The translations under genes and the position numbers were made by a program. This document shows, one piece after another, positions 1-12,357 of a stretch of 64,000 nucleotides of DNA. Under the pieces are notes generated by a model, which had not been told where the DNA came from, ran no database searches, and worked only from the letters and a program-made list of their open reading frames with translations. Every line of letters starts with the position of its first letter. Positions within the stretch are counted from its first letter, which is position 1. The DNA comes from an uncultured Pelagibacteraceae bacterium (GTDB lineage Bacteria; Pseudomonadota; Alphaproteobacteria; Pelagibacterales; Pelagibacteraceae): the NCBI GenBank assembly GCA_902552185.1, contig CACDFZ010000002.1, positions 62,001 through 126,000 on the forward strand, in the 5' to 3' direction.

Positions 1-909
1 GAGGTTTTCAATCATCTGAAAATAGAACTTGGAGTAATTTTCCACAGTAACATAGCCCAAGTGCGGCAATAAAAAAGCGTTAGGTAAAAATCTTAATTTA
101 TGGTCTTGAGGCAAAGGTTCTTGATTATAAACATCTAAACCAGCGCCAGCAATTTCATCGCTTTCTAAAGCTTCTATAAGATCTTTCTCATTAACTATTT
201 CACCTCTAGAGGTGTTAATTATAAAAGAGGATTTTTTCATTTTTTTAAATTCCTCTTTTGTGATTAAGTTTTTATATCTATCTCCTAAAACAACGTGAAT
301 AGATAAAATATCTGAGGTTTTTATTAAATCGTCTTTACTCATTGGTAAAACATTTAATTTATTAGCCTCAGTTAAATTTAAATTTTCACTCCATGCTGAA
401 ACTTCCATACCAAATGCTTGACCGATTTTAGCAACTTGGCATCCTATTTTACCTAAGCCTATAATTCCTAATCTTTTTCCCTTTAACTCATAACCAATTG
501 TTGTTTGCCAATATCCTTGAAACATATTGTCAATTTCTTGCTTTAAGTTTCTCATTAATCCAAGTATTAAAGCCCAAGTTACTTCTGCAGCTGGATTGGG
601 ATTAATATCAGTACCACAAACTAATATTTTTTTTTCTTTTGTTGCACTTAGATCAATAGCTTTATTTCTAGTTCCAGAGGTCATTATAAATTTTAACTTA
701 GGTAAATTTGAAATAAGAGTTTTTGTAATTTTTGTCCTTTCCCTCATAATAAATAGAGCTTCAAAACTTTTTAAAGCCTCTATAGTTTCTAGCTCGTTTT
801 GAAAAGGTTCATTAAAAATTGTGAACTCATATTTAGATTTGTATTCATCTAAATTAATTATCTGATTAAAAATATTTTGATAGTCGTCTAAAACTGCAAC
901 TTTAAGCAT
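1..909 (-). CDS. D-isomer 2-hydroxyacid dehydrogenase, C-terminus cut by window edge
   Basis: NAD(P)-dependent D-2-hydroxyacid dehydrogenase family (SerA/GyaR-like), which interconverts 2-oxoacids and D-2-hydroxyacids. I translated it from the ATG at 909 (MLKVAVLDDY...). The Rossmann motif GLGKIG is visible, followed by NTSRGEIV (substrate-binding Arg), NQEP (Glu) and LPHLGYVT (catalytic His), in the usual order. About 303 codons are present and the end lies outside the window. The start overlaps the stop of the upstream transporter by 8 bases, so the two genes are probably translationally coupled. The exact substrate cannot be read from the sequence; hydroxypyruvate, glyoxylate or phosphoglycerate are typical. 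Its neighbours, an amino-acid oxidase and an exporter, suggest amino-acid or organic-acid turnover. Confidence 0.88.
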   Translation of the reverse strand, partial: MLKVAVLDDYQNIFNQIINLDEYKSKYEFTIFNEPFQNELETIEALKSFEALFIMRERTKITKTLISNLPKLKFIMTSGTRNKAIDLSATKEKKILVCGTDINPNPAAEVTWALILGLMRNLKQEIDNMFQGYWQTTIGYELKGKRLGIIGLGKIGCQVAKIGQAFGMEVSAWSENLNLTEANKLNVLPMSKDDLIKTSDILSIHVVLGDRYKNLITKEEFKKMKKSSFIINTSRGEIVNEKDLIEALESDEIAGAGLDVYNQEPLPQDHKLRFLPNAFLLPHLGYVTVENYSKFYFQMIENL

Positions 910-1795
910 TTAATTTCCTGTTTGATAAATAAATACCTGACAAAATAAATGAGGCACCTATAAAGTGGTATAATTCAAGTTTTTCTCTAAATATTATAAT
1001 TGCTAATATAGCGCTCAGTAATGGCATTAATTGAACAAACATTGTTGCTCGATTTGGTCCGACTATCTCTACACCTTTCTGCCAGCAGTAATAAGCTGCT
1101 AACGCAGGGAAAATTACAACATAAAAAAGAATAACGAAAAACGCTTTATTGAAATTTACTTCAAGACCGATTGATCTTTCATAAAAAAATTGTGGAATTA
1201 AAAATATTATTCCAACCGTGACCATTAATTGTATCAAAGTGAATTGAGAAAATTTAAAACTATGTTTCTTAAGTAATGTTGAATAAATTGACCAAGAGAG
1301 AACGCAAACCAACATCCATATATCCCCTTTATTAAAGCTTAAAGATAGGATCCTATTTAGGTCAGCATTTGAAATAATTGCGCTAATTCCTATAATTGAT
1401 AATAATAATCCTATTACTTGTAAAATATTTGTTTTATCTACTTTCATTAAGGATGAAATAATTATCGTTACAGCTGGAATTGCAGCAAGAACTAATACTG
1501 CGTTTATTACTTGGGTATAATTCAACGCAAAATATACTACAGAGTTAAACGTACTAATAGTAATAACTCCCATAAAACTTATTACCATCCAGTTTTTTTT
1601 TATGTAATTAAAATTGTTGAAAATTTCTTTATAAGTAAATGGAATTAAAATTATCCAAACTGAAACCCATCTTAAAAAATTTAAAGTTAATGGAGGTACT
1701 TCAAATAGATAGGCAAATTTACCTACAATAAAATTGCCTGACCAACATAATGTCGCAAACACAAGTAGTGAATATGCTAAGTAATTTTTTGACAA
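902..1795 (-). CDS. EamA/DMT-family membrane transporter
   Basis: Drug/metabolite transporter superfamily (two EamA repeats). The 297-residue protein is almost entirely hydrophobic, with about ten predicted membrane helices arranged as two similar halves (roughly residues 7-145 and 155-292). The start MSKNYLAYSLLVFATLCWSGNF has the Trp-Ser-Gly-Asn signature common in the first EamA helix. Family members export amino acids, purines or other metabolites across the inner membrane; the substrate here is unknown. It lies 8 bases downstream of the amino-acid oxidase gene and overlaps the dehydrogenase gene by 8 bases, so the three probably form one transcript. Confidence 0.88.
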   Translation of the reverse strand: MSKNYLAYSLLVFATLCWSGNFIVGKFAYLFEVPPLTLNFLRWVSVWIILIPFTYKEIFNNFNYIKKNWMVISFMGVITISTFNSVVYFALNYTQVINAVLVLAAIPAVTIIISSLMKVDKTNILQVIGLLLSIIGISAIISNADLNRILSLSFNKGDIWMLVCVLSWSIYSTLLKKHSFKFSQFTLIQLMVTVGIIFLIPQFFYERSIGLEVNFNKAFFVILFYVVIFPALAAYYCWQKGVEIVGPNRATMFVQLMPLLSAILAIIIFREKLELYHFIGASFILSGIYLSNRKLNA

Positions 1796-1803
1796 TTTAA
1801 TCC

Positions 1804-3051
1804 TTAGTTAAATCTAGCGGAACTGTAAGGAGTTAAATCTAAATTAGTCTTCTCCTCATTAATTATTCCAGATACAATCTTTCCAGTAATCGCTCCTAAA
1901 GTCCAGCCTAAATGATGATGTCCAAAAGCGTAAATGATATTTTTATTTTTTAAAGAAGGTCCTATAACAGGTAAGAAATCTGGAAGAGTGGGTCTAAAAC
2001 CTAACCATTCATCTTGAAATTCTCCAAGTTGAGGCAGCAACTCTTTCGCGCATTTATCTATGTAATCAATTCTTTTTTTTGATATTGGATTAACAAATCC
2101 ACCAAGCTCAACAGTGCCTACCGCTCTCAAACCTTGATTCATTGGAGTCATGCCAAAACCTCTATCTAAAAAAATAACTGGTCTTTTGAGAAGGTGATCC
2201 ATCTTTTTGTAATGAATATGATATCCTCTTTCTGTATCTAAAGGAATTTTCTCGCCTAATTGATCAGTAAGTTTTTTTGAAAAAGCACCACAGGCTAAAA
2301 CAATTTTTTCAAATTCAAAAATTCCTGAATTAGTTTTTACTTGCGTCTGGTTAAATCTTGTTTGTTCTACGTTAGTAACATCCTCTTTTTTGAACTTTCC
2401 ACCCAATTTTAAAAAAAGTTCAAAGAGCTTTTTTGTTATCCCTTTTGGATCTCTTGCATGATATGCGTAATCATAAATAACACCAGCATCAAAAACTGGA
2501 TTAAGATTGGGTTCTAGTTCTAAAACCTCTTCTCTGCTTAAAAGTCTTTGCTTAATTCCTAAATCATTTCTGATTTTAATTTCCATCTTTCTACTTTTTA
2601 AGTTTTTGTTAGTCCAAATATATATAATTCCTTTCCGTTCAACCAAATTAGTAGTATCTATCTCGCTTAAAATTTCATCGTATGCATCAAGAGATAAATC
2701 TAAAATTTGATGCATAAATTTTGTTGTGTGCATCATTGATTTTTTGGTTGATGATTTTAAATATTTTAAAATCCATGGGATCATTTTAGGAATATAATTC
2801 CATTTTAAAGCTAACGGTCCATAGGAACTTAACAACATTTTGGGTATGTCGTAGATTACATCCGGTCTGTTAAGTTGAACGACTGCGTAAGGCGAGAAAT
2901 GACCCGCGTTACCATAAGAACTCATGCTTCCTGGGTCTTCTCTATCAAAGATAGTAACTGGAATTCCTTTTTTTGTAAGTTGTAGTCCTATACATACACC
3001 TTGAATGCCAGCACCAATAATTCCAACAGAATTACATTTATAATTGTTCAT
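1804..3051 (-). CDS. FAD-dependent D-amino-acid dehydrogenase-like oxidoreductase (DadA type)
   Basis: DAO-family flavoprotein of 415 residues. The N-terminal dinucleotide fold is GIIGAGIQGVCIG (residues 10-22), followed by the FAD-ribose acidic residue in TIFDRED and by SYGNAGHFS, a stretch typical of DadA and related amino-acid dehydrogenases. The C-terminal half has GFRPTLPDFLPVIGPS and a Gly/His-rich GHHHLGWTLGA segment, the usual second FAD contact. Such enzymes oxidatively deaminate D-amino acids or related amines and pass electrons to the respiratory chain. It is first in a three-gene set with a DMT exporter and a hydroxyacid dehydrogenase. Specificity (D-Ala, hydroxyproline, sarcosine-like) is not determinable here. 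Confidence 0.85.
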   Translation of the reverse strand: MNNYKCNSVGIIGAGIQGVCIGLQLTKKGIPVTIFDREDPGSMSSYGNAGHFSPYAVVQLNRPDVIYDIPKMLLSSYGPLALKWNYIPKMIPWILKYLKSSTKKSMMHTTKFMHQILDLSLDAYDEILSEIDTTNLVERKGIIYIWTNKNLKSRKMEIKIRNDLGIKQRLLSREEVLELEPNLNPVFDAGVIYDYAYHARDPKGITKKLFELFLKLGGKFKKEDVTNVEQTRFNQTQVKTNSGIFEFEKIVLACGAFSKKLTDQLGEKIPLDTERGYHIHYKKMDHLLKRPVIFLDRGFGMTPMNQGLRAVGTVELGGFVNPISKKRIDYIDKCAKELLPQLGEFQDEWLGFRPTLPDFLPVIGPSLKNKNIIYAFGHHHLGWTLGAITGKIVSGIINEEKTNLDLTPYSSARFN

Positions 3052-3101
3052 GATATAAATATAATTTAAAAAATGTGAATTTTATAGTGCGATAGATTAG
3101 A

Positions 3102-3557
3102 CTAAATAAGAGCTTCGCTCTCTTTATTTACACCTGTTTCGGGTTTTCCGTTTTTCTTAGCTTTCTTTTCTTCTTTTGTTTTAGAGAATAGAAAATCTCC
3201 AGTGATTTTACTTTTTGCAGCAGTTTTTTTGATATATCCTTCAATGTCAGCTCCGTTTTCAGTTCTCAAATTGTTAGAAAATTCGATATCACCTTTTACA
3301 ACTCCCGAAGAACCTATAACAACATTGTCTGCTGAAACTTTGCCATCAAGATGACCATGAATTTCAACTGTTTCTGCTTCGACACCGCCTGAAATAGAGC
3401 CCGTTTCTTTAATAACAATCTCTTTTGAATATACTGGTCCTTTAACTAAACCAGCTACATCTATAGCTCCTGAACTATTTACAGTACCATCAATGCTCAC
3501 TGTCTCACTAATTAATGATCTTTCTGAGTCTTTTAACGATTTTTTATCACCAAACAT
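3102..3557 (-). CDS. Bactofilin (polymer-forming cytoskeletal protein)
   Basis: Small beta-helical polymer-forming protein of 151 residues. After a short polar N-terminus comes a run of repeating hydrophobic/Gly/Val strands (residues about 18-100: ETVSIDGTVNSSG, DVAGLVKGPVYS, ETVEIHGHLDGKV, NVVIGSSGVVKGDI), the signature of the bactofilin right-handed beta-helix. The C-terminal tail is Lys/Glu-rich and probably disordered. Bactofilins form membrane-associated filaments that place peptidoglycan enzymes and help set cell shape. It lies 98 bases downstream of rodA at the end of the mre/mrd shape genes, which fits that role. A possible promoter of its own lies just upstream. Confidence 0.9.
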   Translation of the reverse strand: MFGDKKSLKDSERSLISETVSIDGTVNSSGAIDVAGLVKGPVYSKEIVIKETGSISGGVEAETVEIHGHLDGKVSADNVVIGSSGVVKGDIEFSNNLRTENGADIEGYIKKTAAKSKITGDFLFSKTKEEKKAKKNGKPETGVNKESEALI

Positions 3558-3572
3558 AATTTAATTTACAAA

Positions 3573-3601
3573 ATTAGATCATCTAAACCATATTAAAGCA
3601 A
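3573..3601 (-). promoter_or_regulatory. Candidate sigma70 promoter for the bactofilin gene
   Basis: On the minus strand TTGCTT (3596-3601) and TCTAAT (3573-3578) are separated by 17 bases, about 16 bases before the bactofilin start. In DNA this AT-rich such matches arise easily, so the call is tentative. Confidence 0.3.
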
Positions 3602-3655
3602 GTGTTAATTTTTTTAAATTAGGTTCATTTTGGTCCAATTTCTTTATGAATTAAA

Positions 3656-4780
3656 TTAATTGACTGGTGTGTCCTTATAAATTTTACAAGACATCGCTAT
3701 TCCTAAACCTAGCATTATTGCCAGCATTGAAGATCCTCCATAAGACATAATTGGCAATGGAGCACCTACAATTGGTAAAAGACCAAGAACCATGCCCATA
3801 TTTACTGCTACATATATAAAGAATGCCGTGGCAAAACTGTAACAATATAGTTTCCCAAAACTACTTCTGGTAACATCTCCTATGTTTATTAATCTAAATA
3901 TTATTATGCTATAAAGTACTAGTATAAATAGGGAGCCAACAAATCCAAATTCTTCAGAAAATAGGGTAAATATAAAATCCGTATGCTTTTCAGGAAGATA
4001 ATCTAAGTAACTTTGGGATCCATTTAAGAACCCTTTGCCAAAAATACCACCTGATCCAATGGCTATTTTAGATTGTATTATTTGATATCCTGCTCCTAGT
4101 GGGTCTCTGTCAGGATTTAGAAACGTTAAAATTCTTGCCTTCTGGTAAGGTTTTAAAAATGCAATAGCTATAGGTGTTAATGATATAAATAAGATTGATG
4201 CGTAAGCGAAAAATTTTACACGTACTCCTGCGAGCCAAGAGACAGTAATTCCTCCTAAAGCTATAAGAATTGAAGTTCCTAAATCTGGTTGAGCAACAAC
4301 TAACAAAACTGGTGCAACTAATGCTACTACAGGAAGGAATAAAAATTTTATTCTGTTTACATCTTGTGTAGATATTCGATGATAATATTTTGCTAAAAAT
4401 AAGATTAAACCAATTTTCATTAATTCTGATGGTTGAAGATTCATGAAATAGAAATTAAGCCATCTTTGTGATCCAGAAGAAGTTAGACCAAAATATTTAA
4501 CTCCTAAAAGTAAAATAAAAAATGAAAGATATAAAAGAGTACTTGTTTGATACCATAATCTAATTTGAAACAAAGATATTACTAAAAACATCAAGAAGAA
4601 AACTCCAAATCTTAAAATATGACTTTTGGTATGATAATCAAACTTTCCTCCATCCGTTGAGTACATTGCAAACATGCTTATGATGCCTAATAGTAATATT
4701 GATAATACTAAAACATAATCCATAGACATGATTTTATCTCTTAATGTCATTGATGATTGAATTGATCTAGGCTGAAACAT
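3656..4780 (-). CDS. rodA: Rod shape-determining SEDS glycosyltransferase RodA
   Basis: SEDS-family peptidoglycan polymerase of the elongasome, partner of PBP2. It has 374 residues with about ten membrane helices. SEDS landmarks are visible: SSGSQRWLNFYFMNLQPSELMKI (residues about 106-128), the DPLGAGYQIIQSKIAIGSGG loop, PEKHTDFIFTLFSEEFGF, and the C-terminal PIMSYGGSSML. The gene follows mrdA with a shared base (stop of mrdA and start of rodA both touch 4780), the normal mrdA-mrdB arrangement. A second SEDS gene at 43410-44537 sits in the dcw cluster and is FtsW, which supports RodA here. Confidence 0.96.
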   Translation of the reverse strand: MFQPRSIQSSMTLRDKIMSMDYVLVLSILLLGIISMFAMYSTDGGKFDYHTKSHILRFGVFFLMFLVISLFQIRLWYQTSTLLYLSFFILLLGVKYFGLTSSGSQRWLNFYFMNLQPSELMKIGLILFLAKYYHRISTQDVNRIKFLFLPVVALVAPVLLVVAQPDLGTSILIALGGITVSWLAGVRVKFFAYASILFISLTPIAIAFLKPYQKARILTFLNPDRDPLGAGYQIIQSKIAIGSGGIFGKGFLNGSQSYLDYLPEKHTDFIFTLFSEEFGFVGSLFILVLYSIIIFRLINIGDVTRSSFGKLYCYSFATAFFIYVAVNMGMVLGLLPIVGAPLPIMSYGGSSMLAIMLGLGIAMSCKIYKDTPVN

Positions 4781-6711
4781 TATATTTCTTCCCCACTTAA
4801 ATTTTTAACATTTTCCCTTAATTGATCTCTTTCTAAAACTTTTTTAATTACTTTTTTTGCAATAGGAGCAGCCGAACCACTTCCGGTTCCTCCATGCTCT
4901 ACGACAACGCTTATTGCATATTTTGGATCAGAATAAGGTGCGAATGCAACAAATAGTGCATGGTCTCGATCTTTATAATCAATATCTTTTTGTTTAATTT
5001 CTAGCTCTCTTTGTAATTCTGTAAATCTTTTAATTTGAGAAGACCCAGTTTTTCCAGCAAACATAAATTTTTGATCATTATATCTTGATCTAAAAGATGT
5101 TCCTCCCGCTTCGTTAGTTGCCGCAAACATTGCATCTTTCACAAAATTTATGTTTTCTTGATTTCTAAAAAGGGGTTTAAGATCAAAATTTGAAACTAAC
5201 ATATCTATCGGTAAAGGCTCGTTTGGATTTTCATTTTTATATTTAATATACTCTCTTAAATTATTTTTTTTCTCACTTGTAAGAACTCTAGGTTTTATTT
5301 CAAATCCACCATTAGCAATTTGAGCGGTCATTAAACATAATTGTAACGGAGTACTTTGAAAATAACCTTGACCTATTCCAGAGTGCAAAGTTTCACCTAA
5401 ATACCAATTTTTCCCTATAAATTTTCTTTTCCATGCGGTACTTGGAACAACTCCTGTTCTTTCCTCTATGAACCCATCTAAAACTTTTTTTCCCAAACCA
5501 AACTTTTTTGCGGTTTCAGACAATCTATCTACACCAAGTAGTCTCGCTACTTCATAAAAATAAACATCGCAAGATCTTTGTATTGCTGATCTCATATTCA
5601 TAGGGCCGTGACCTTTTTTTTTCCAGCAGTGAAACTTTTCACCATATAACTCTGTTACTCCACTACAATTCAAATATTTTTTGGGATTCCATATACCGTT
5701 TTCTAAAGCACTTAATGCAACAATTATTTTAATGGTTGAACCTGGTGGGTATAATCCAGCTATTGCTTTATTATTAAGAGGTTTCTTTTCATTTGAAATT
5801 AATTGATTCCAATATTTTTTATCAATTCCATGAACGAAAGAGTTTGGATCATAACTGGGCGAAGAGGCCATTGTTATTATATCACCATTATAGATGTCCA
5901 TAACACATACGGAAGCTGCTTTATCTTCTAAAACCTCAGAAGTATATTTTTGTACCTCAAGATCTAATGTAGTTCTATAATTCTTCCCCGACTCTCCTGG
6001 ATCGATTTGAATTTGTTTTATTCTTTTTCCAAAAGCATTAACTTCATAACGTTGAAATCCAACTTTCCCTATAATATCTTTATCTAATTTATTTTCTAAT
6101 CCAGTTTTTCCAACAGCTATTCCAACTGACATATCTTTCAAATATTCTTTTTTTTGAAGGTCTTTTTGGCTAACTTGAGAAACATAACCAACTAAATGGG
6201 CCGTGGATTGATCAGGATATTGTCTAGCAACAGACACGATAGGTTCAACACCGGGTAATTCATGTAAAAACAAATTTATTCGAGAAAACTCTGACCAGGT
6301 TAAATTATCTGAAACTATTATCGGCTCCCAAGGTTTTTGTTTAGCAATTTTTCTTTTTAAATAAAATATTCTCTTATCAGAAAGATTAAGCATTGTTTTA
6401 AGTCTAAAAAAGAGTGTTTCTAAATTTGGTGAATTTTCGGGTGTTATATGTAATTGATAAACTTTTTCATTAGCTGCGATTTCTTTACCGAAATAGTCTC
6501 TAATTATTCCTCTTTGGGGTGCTAATTTCCATTCTCTGAAACGATTTTTGTCTGATAATGTTTTATACTTAGTTGCTTCATTTATTTGTAATGAAACCAG
6601 TCTGCCAAAAATTCCACAAAAAACAATTGTTTTAGCGGCAGTCAAAACAAACATTCGTCTGCTTATTAACTTAGATTTGATAACGGTATTTCCTGATCCA
6701 AAATTAATCAT
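4780..6711 (-). CDS. mrdA: Penicillin-binding protein 2 (elongasome transpeptidase)
   Basis: Class B PBP that crosslinks peptidoglycan during elongation in complex with RodA. The 643-residue protein has an N-terminal membrane anchor (about residues 20-42), a pedestal/dimerisation domain, and a transpeptidase domain with all three active-site motifs: STIK (nucleophile Ser325, Lys328), SCD (380-382, the SxN position, with Asp as in many PBP2s) and KTG (554-556). Its start overlaps mreD by 8 bases and it abuts rodA, so it belongs to the mreB-C-D-mrdA-rodA operon. Length and gene order match PBP2 rather than PBP3, which is at 49604-51331. Confidence 0.96.
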   Translation of the reverse strand: MINFGSGNTVIKSKLISRRMFVLTAAKTIVFCGIFGRLVSLQINEATKYKTLSDKNRFREWKLAPQRGIIRDYFGKEIAANEKVYQLHITPENSPNLETLFFRLKTMLNLSDKRIFYLKRKIAKQKPWEPIIVSDNLTWSEFSRINLFLHELPGVEPIVSVARQYPDQSTAHLVGYVSQVSQKDLQKKEYLKDMSVGIAVGKTGLENKLDKDIIGKVGFQRYEVNAFGKRIKQIQIDPGESGKNYRTTLDLEVQKYTSEVLEDKAASVCVMDIYNGDIITMASSPSYDPNSFVHGIDKKYWNQLISNEKKPLNNKAIAGLYPPGSTIKIIVALSALENGIWNPKKYLNCSGVTELYGEKFHCWKKKGHGPMNMRSAIQRSCDVYFYEVARLLGVDRLSETAKKFGLGKKVLDGFIEERTGVVPSTAWKRKFIGKNWYLGETLHSGIGQGYFQSTPLQLCLMTAQIANGGFEIKPRVLTSEKKNNLREYIKYKNENPNEPLPIDMLVSNFDLKPLFRNQENINFVKDAMFAATNEAGGTSFRSRYNDQKFMFAGKTGSSQIKRFTELQRELEIKQKDIDYKDRDHALFVAFAPYSDPKYAISVVVEHGGTGSGSAAPIAKKVIKKVLERDQLRENVKNLSGEEI

Positions 6712-7222
6712 CTGCTCTCAAGTACATTATTTTTTTATAAAAATTAAATATTGCCCAAATAAATGGGTAAAATAAAAAAGTAAAAAATGCATTATAGGAT
6801 ATATCTACATAAGAAAGTTGCAAATCAGAAAAGTTTAAAATTAAGACTAAGTAAACTAAATTAGAAAAAAATATTGCAAGTATGAAAGTAAACCAATCTG
6901 TAAATAAGGACATATTTACAGTAACTTGACGAATGTAAGATGCAACGAAAGAAACAGTTAAGTAAGATATTGAGCTTATTCCCAATGGTAAGCCCATTAC
7001 AACATCATTAATTATACCTGCAAAGAAAATGTGTCCATTTCCCAAAACGCTAGAGTTTTTTAGCATCCAATAGTAAATAATTATAATTTGTAGGTTAAAT
7101 GATAAAATTTCAAACATATTACTAAAGTGAGTATCAATCTCACTTATTGATAGGTAATACAAAGTTATTAAGGGAAAAGAATTAATTAAGCTAGATCTTA
7201 AATTTTTATATAAAATTGCCAT
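6704..7222 (-). CDS. mreD: Rod shape-determining protein MreD
   Basis: Small integral membrane protein of 172 residues with about five hydrophobic segments and little polar sequence. MreD links MreC, RodA and PBP2 in the elongasome. Sequence conservation in this family is weak, so the assignment rests on membrane topology, size and position: it starts on the last base of mreC and overlaps mrdA by 8 bases. The motif-like segment GIINDVVMGLPLGISSISYL (about residues 69-88) resembles the conserved middle of MreD proteins. Confidence 0.9.
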   Translation of the reverse strand: MAILYKNLRSSLINSFPLITLYYLSISEIDTHFSNMFEILSFNLQIIIIYYWMLKNSSVLGNGHIFFAGIINDVVMGLPLGISSISYLTVSFVASYIRQVTVNMSLFTDWFTFILAIFFSNLVYLVLILNFSDLQLSYVDISYNAFFTFLFYPFIWAIFNFYKKIMYLRADD

Positions 7223-8073
7223 TAAAAATTATCCTTGCTAATATTTATTAATTGAACTGTAACAAAAGAAAGCTGGTTTGGATCAGAAAATAAATTAACT
7301 TTAACATCCAATTCATCCATTTCGGTTTTACCTACTGGTATTCCTGGAAGAAATATTCCATCTTTTCCAGATGTAAAAACTGTCAAATTTCCATAGGGTT
7401 CATATAAATCTGGCAAATACTCTAGCACTGGTTTGCTCTCACCTTTTCCCGATAAAATAGCCTGGACGGAATCTTCTCCAAAAGTAATAGGTATCCTGCT
7501 ATTTAGATCGTTTAATAAAAGAACTCTAGAGGATAAATAATTTACCTCAACTATTTTACCTACTAAGTAATTTCCATCTACGACTGGCATGCCTTTGTTT
7601 ATTCCTGACTTTGATCCTCTATTAATGACAATTGATTTAAGAAATGGACTGTCTTTATCAAGAAGAACTTTGGCCAAAATACTCTTTCCTTTAATTTTTA
7701 CATCTGACTCTAGTATCCTTCTTAAACTATCATTTTGATTTTTAAGAAATTCAACTTGAAATTCTTTATTTTTTAAATTTTCAAGTTCCGCTTTTAAGTC
7801 TTTATTTTCTTTTATTGCAAAAGTAGTTTCTTTAATTTTGTCATTGATTTTTGGTAATAATTTGATAGGTGCGGTTGAGATATTTGTTATTCTATAAATC
7901 CCGTCATTTATTAAAATTTTTGTAAATTTTATAAATTTAAATTGATAGGTGTCTAAAAGAAATATTATTGTTGCTAAAATTAACAAAAATATTAAAGAAA
8001 ATTTTTGTCTTGCTCCTTTTTTTAAAAGAGCCGATCTAATAGCTATTCCAAAATCATCTCTGCTTGAGGACAT
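7222..8073 (-). CDS. mreC: Rod shape-determining protein MreC
   Basis: Bitopic scaffold of the elongasome, 283 residues. There is a short cytoplasmic N-terminus, one membrane helix (about residues 25-45), a coiled-coil region (about 80-120, rich in Lys/Glu/Asn/Leu) and a periplasmic beta domain with VNRGSKSGINKGMPVVDGNYLVGKIVEV, the classic MreC signature. MreC binds PBP2 and couples cytoplasmic MreB to wall synthesis. It lies 15 bases downstream of mreB and shares one base with mreD. Confidence 0.95.
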   Translation of the reverse strand: MSSSRDDFGIAIRSALLKKGARQKFSLIFLLILATIIFLLDTYQFKFIKFTKILINDGIYRITNISTAPIKLLPKINDKIKETTFAIKENKDLKAELENLKNKEFQVEFLKNQNDSLRRILESDVKIKGKSILAKVLLDKDSPFLKSIVINRGSKSGINKGMPVVDGNYLVGKIVEVNYLSSRVLLLNDLNSRIPITFGEDSVQAILSGKGESKPVLEYLPDLYEPYGNLTVFTSGKDGIFLPGIPVGKTEMDELDVKVNLFSDPNQLSFVTVQLINISKDNF

Positions 8074-8088
8074 TTTTTTCTTTGTCCA

Positions 8089-10705
<2,617 letters not shown>

Positions 10706-10717
10706 AAACTGAAAAAC

Positions 10718-10745
10718 ATATTACAAGCAAAACGAGAATATGCAA
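10718..10745 (-). promoter_or_regulatory. Candidate promoter upstream of leuA, very short 5' UTR
   Basis: On the minus strand TTGCAT (10740-10745) and TAATAT (10718-10723) are spaced by 16 bases. The -10 box ends 12 bases before the leuA ATG at 10705, so the predicted 5' UTR is only about five bases and the mRNA would be nearly leaderless. No attenuator or leucine leader peptide fits in this space. Confidence 0.5.
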
Positions 10746-10786
10746 ATACTTATAGTTAAAACTTGGAAAATCTAGTTCAGAATGGG

Positions 10787-12356
<1,570 letters not shown>

Positions 12357-12357
<1 letters not shown>

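Noticed and set aside
10706..10786. Leucine attenuator or leader peptide before leuA
   Set aside because: The gap is 81 bases, the best promoter sits about 12 bases from the ATG, and no leucine-rich short frame or paired hairpins are visible.
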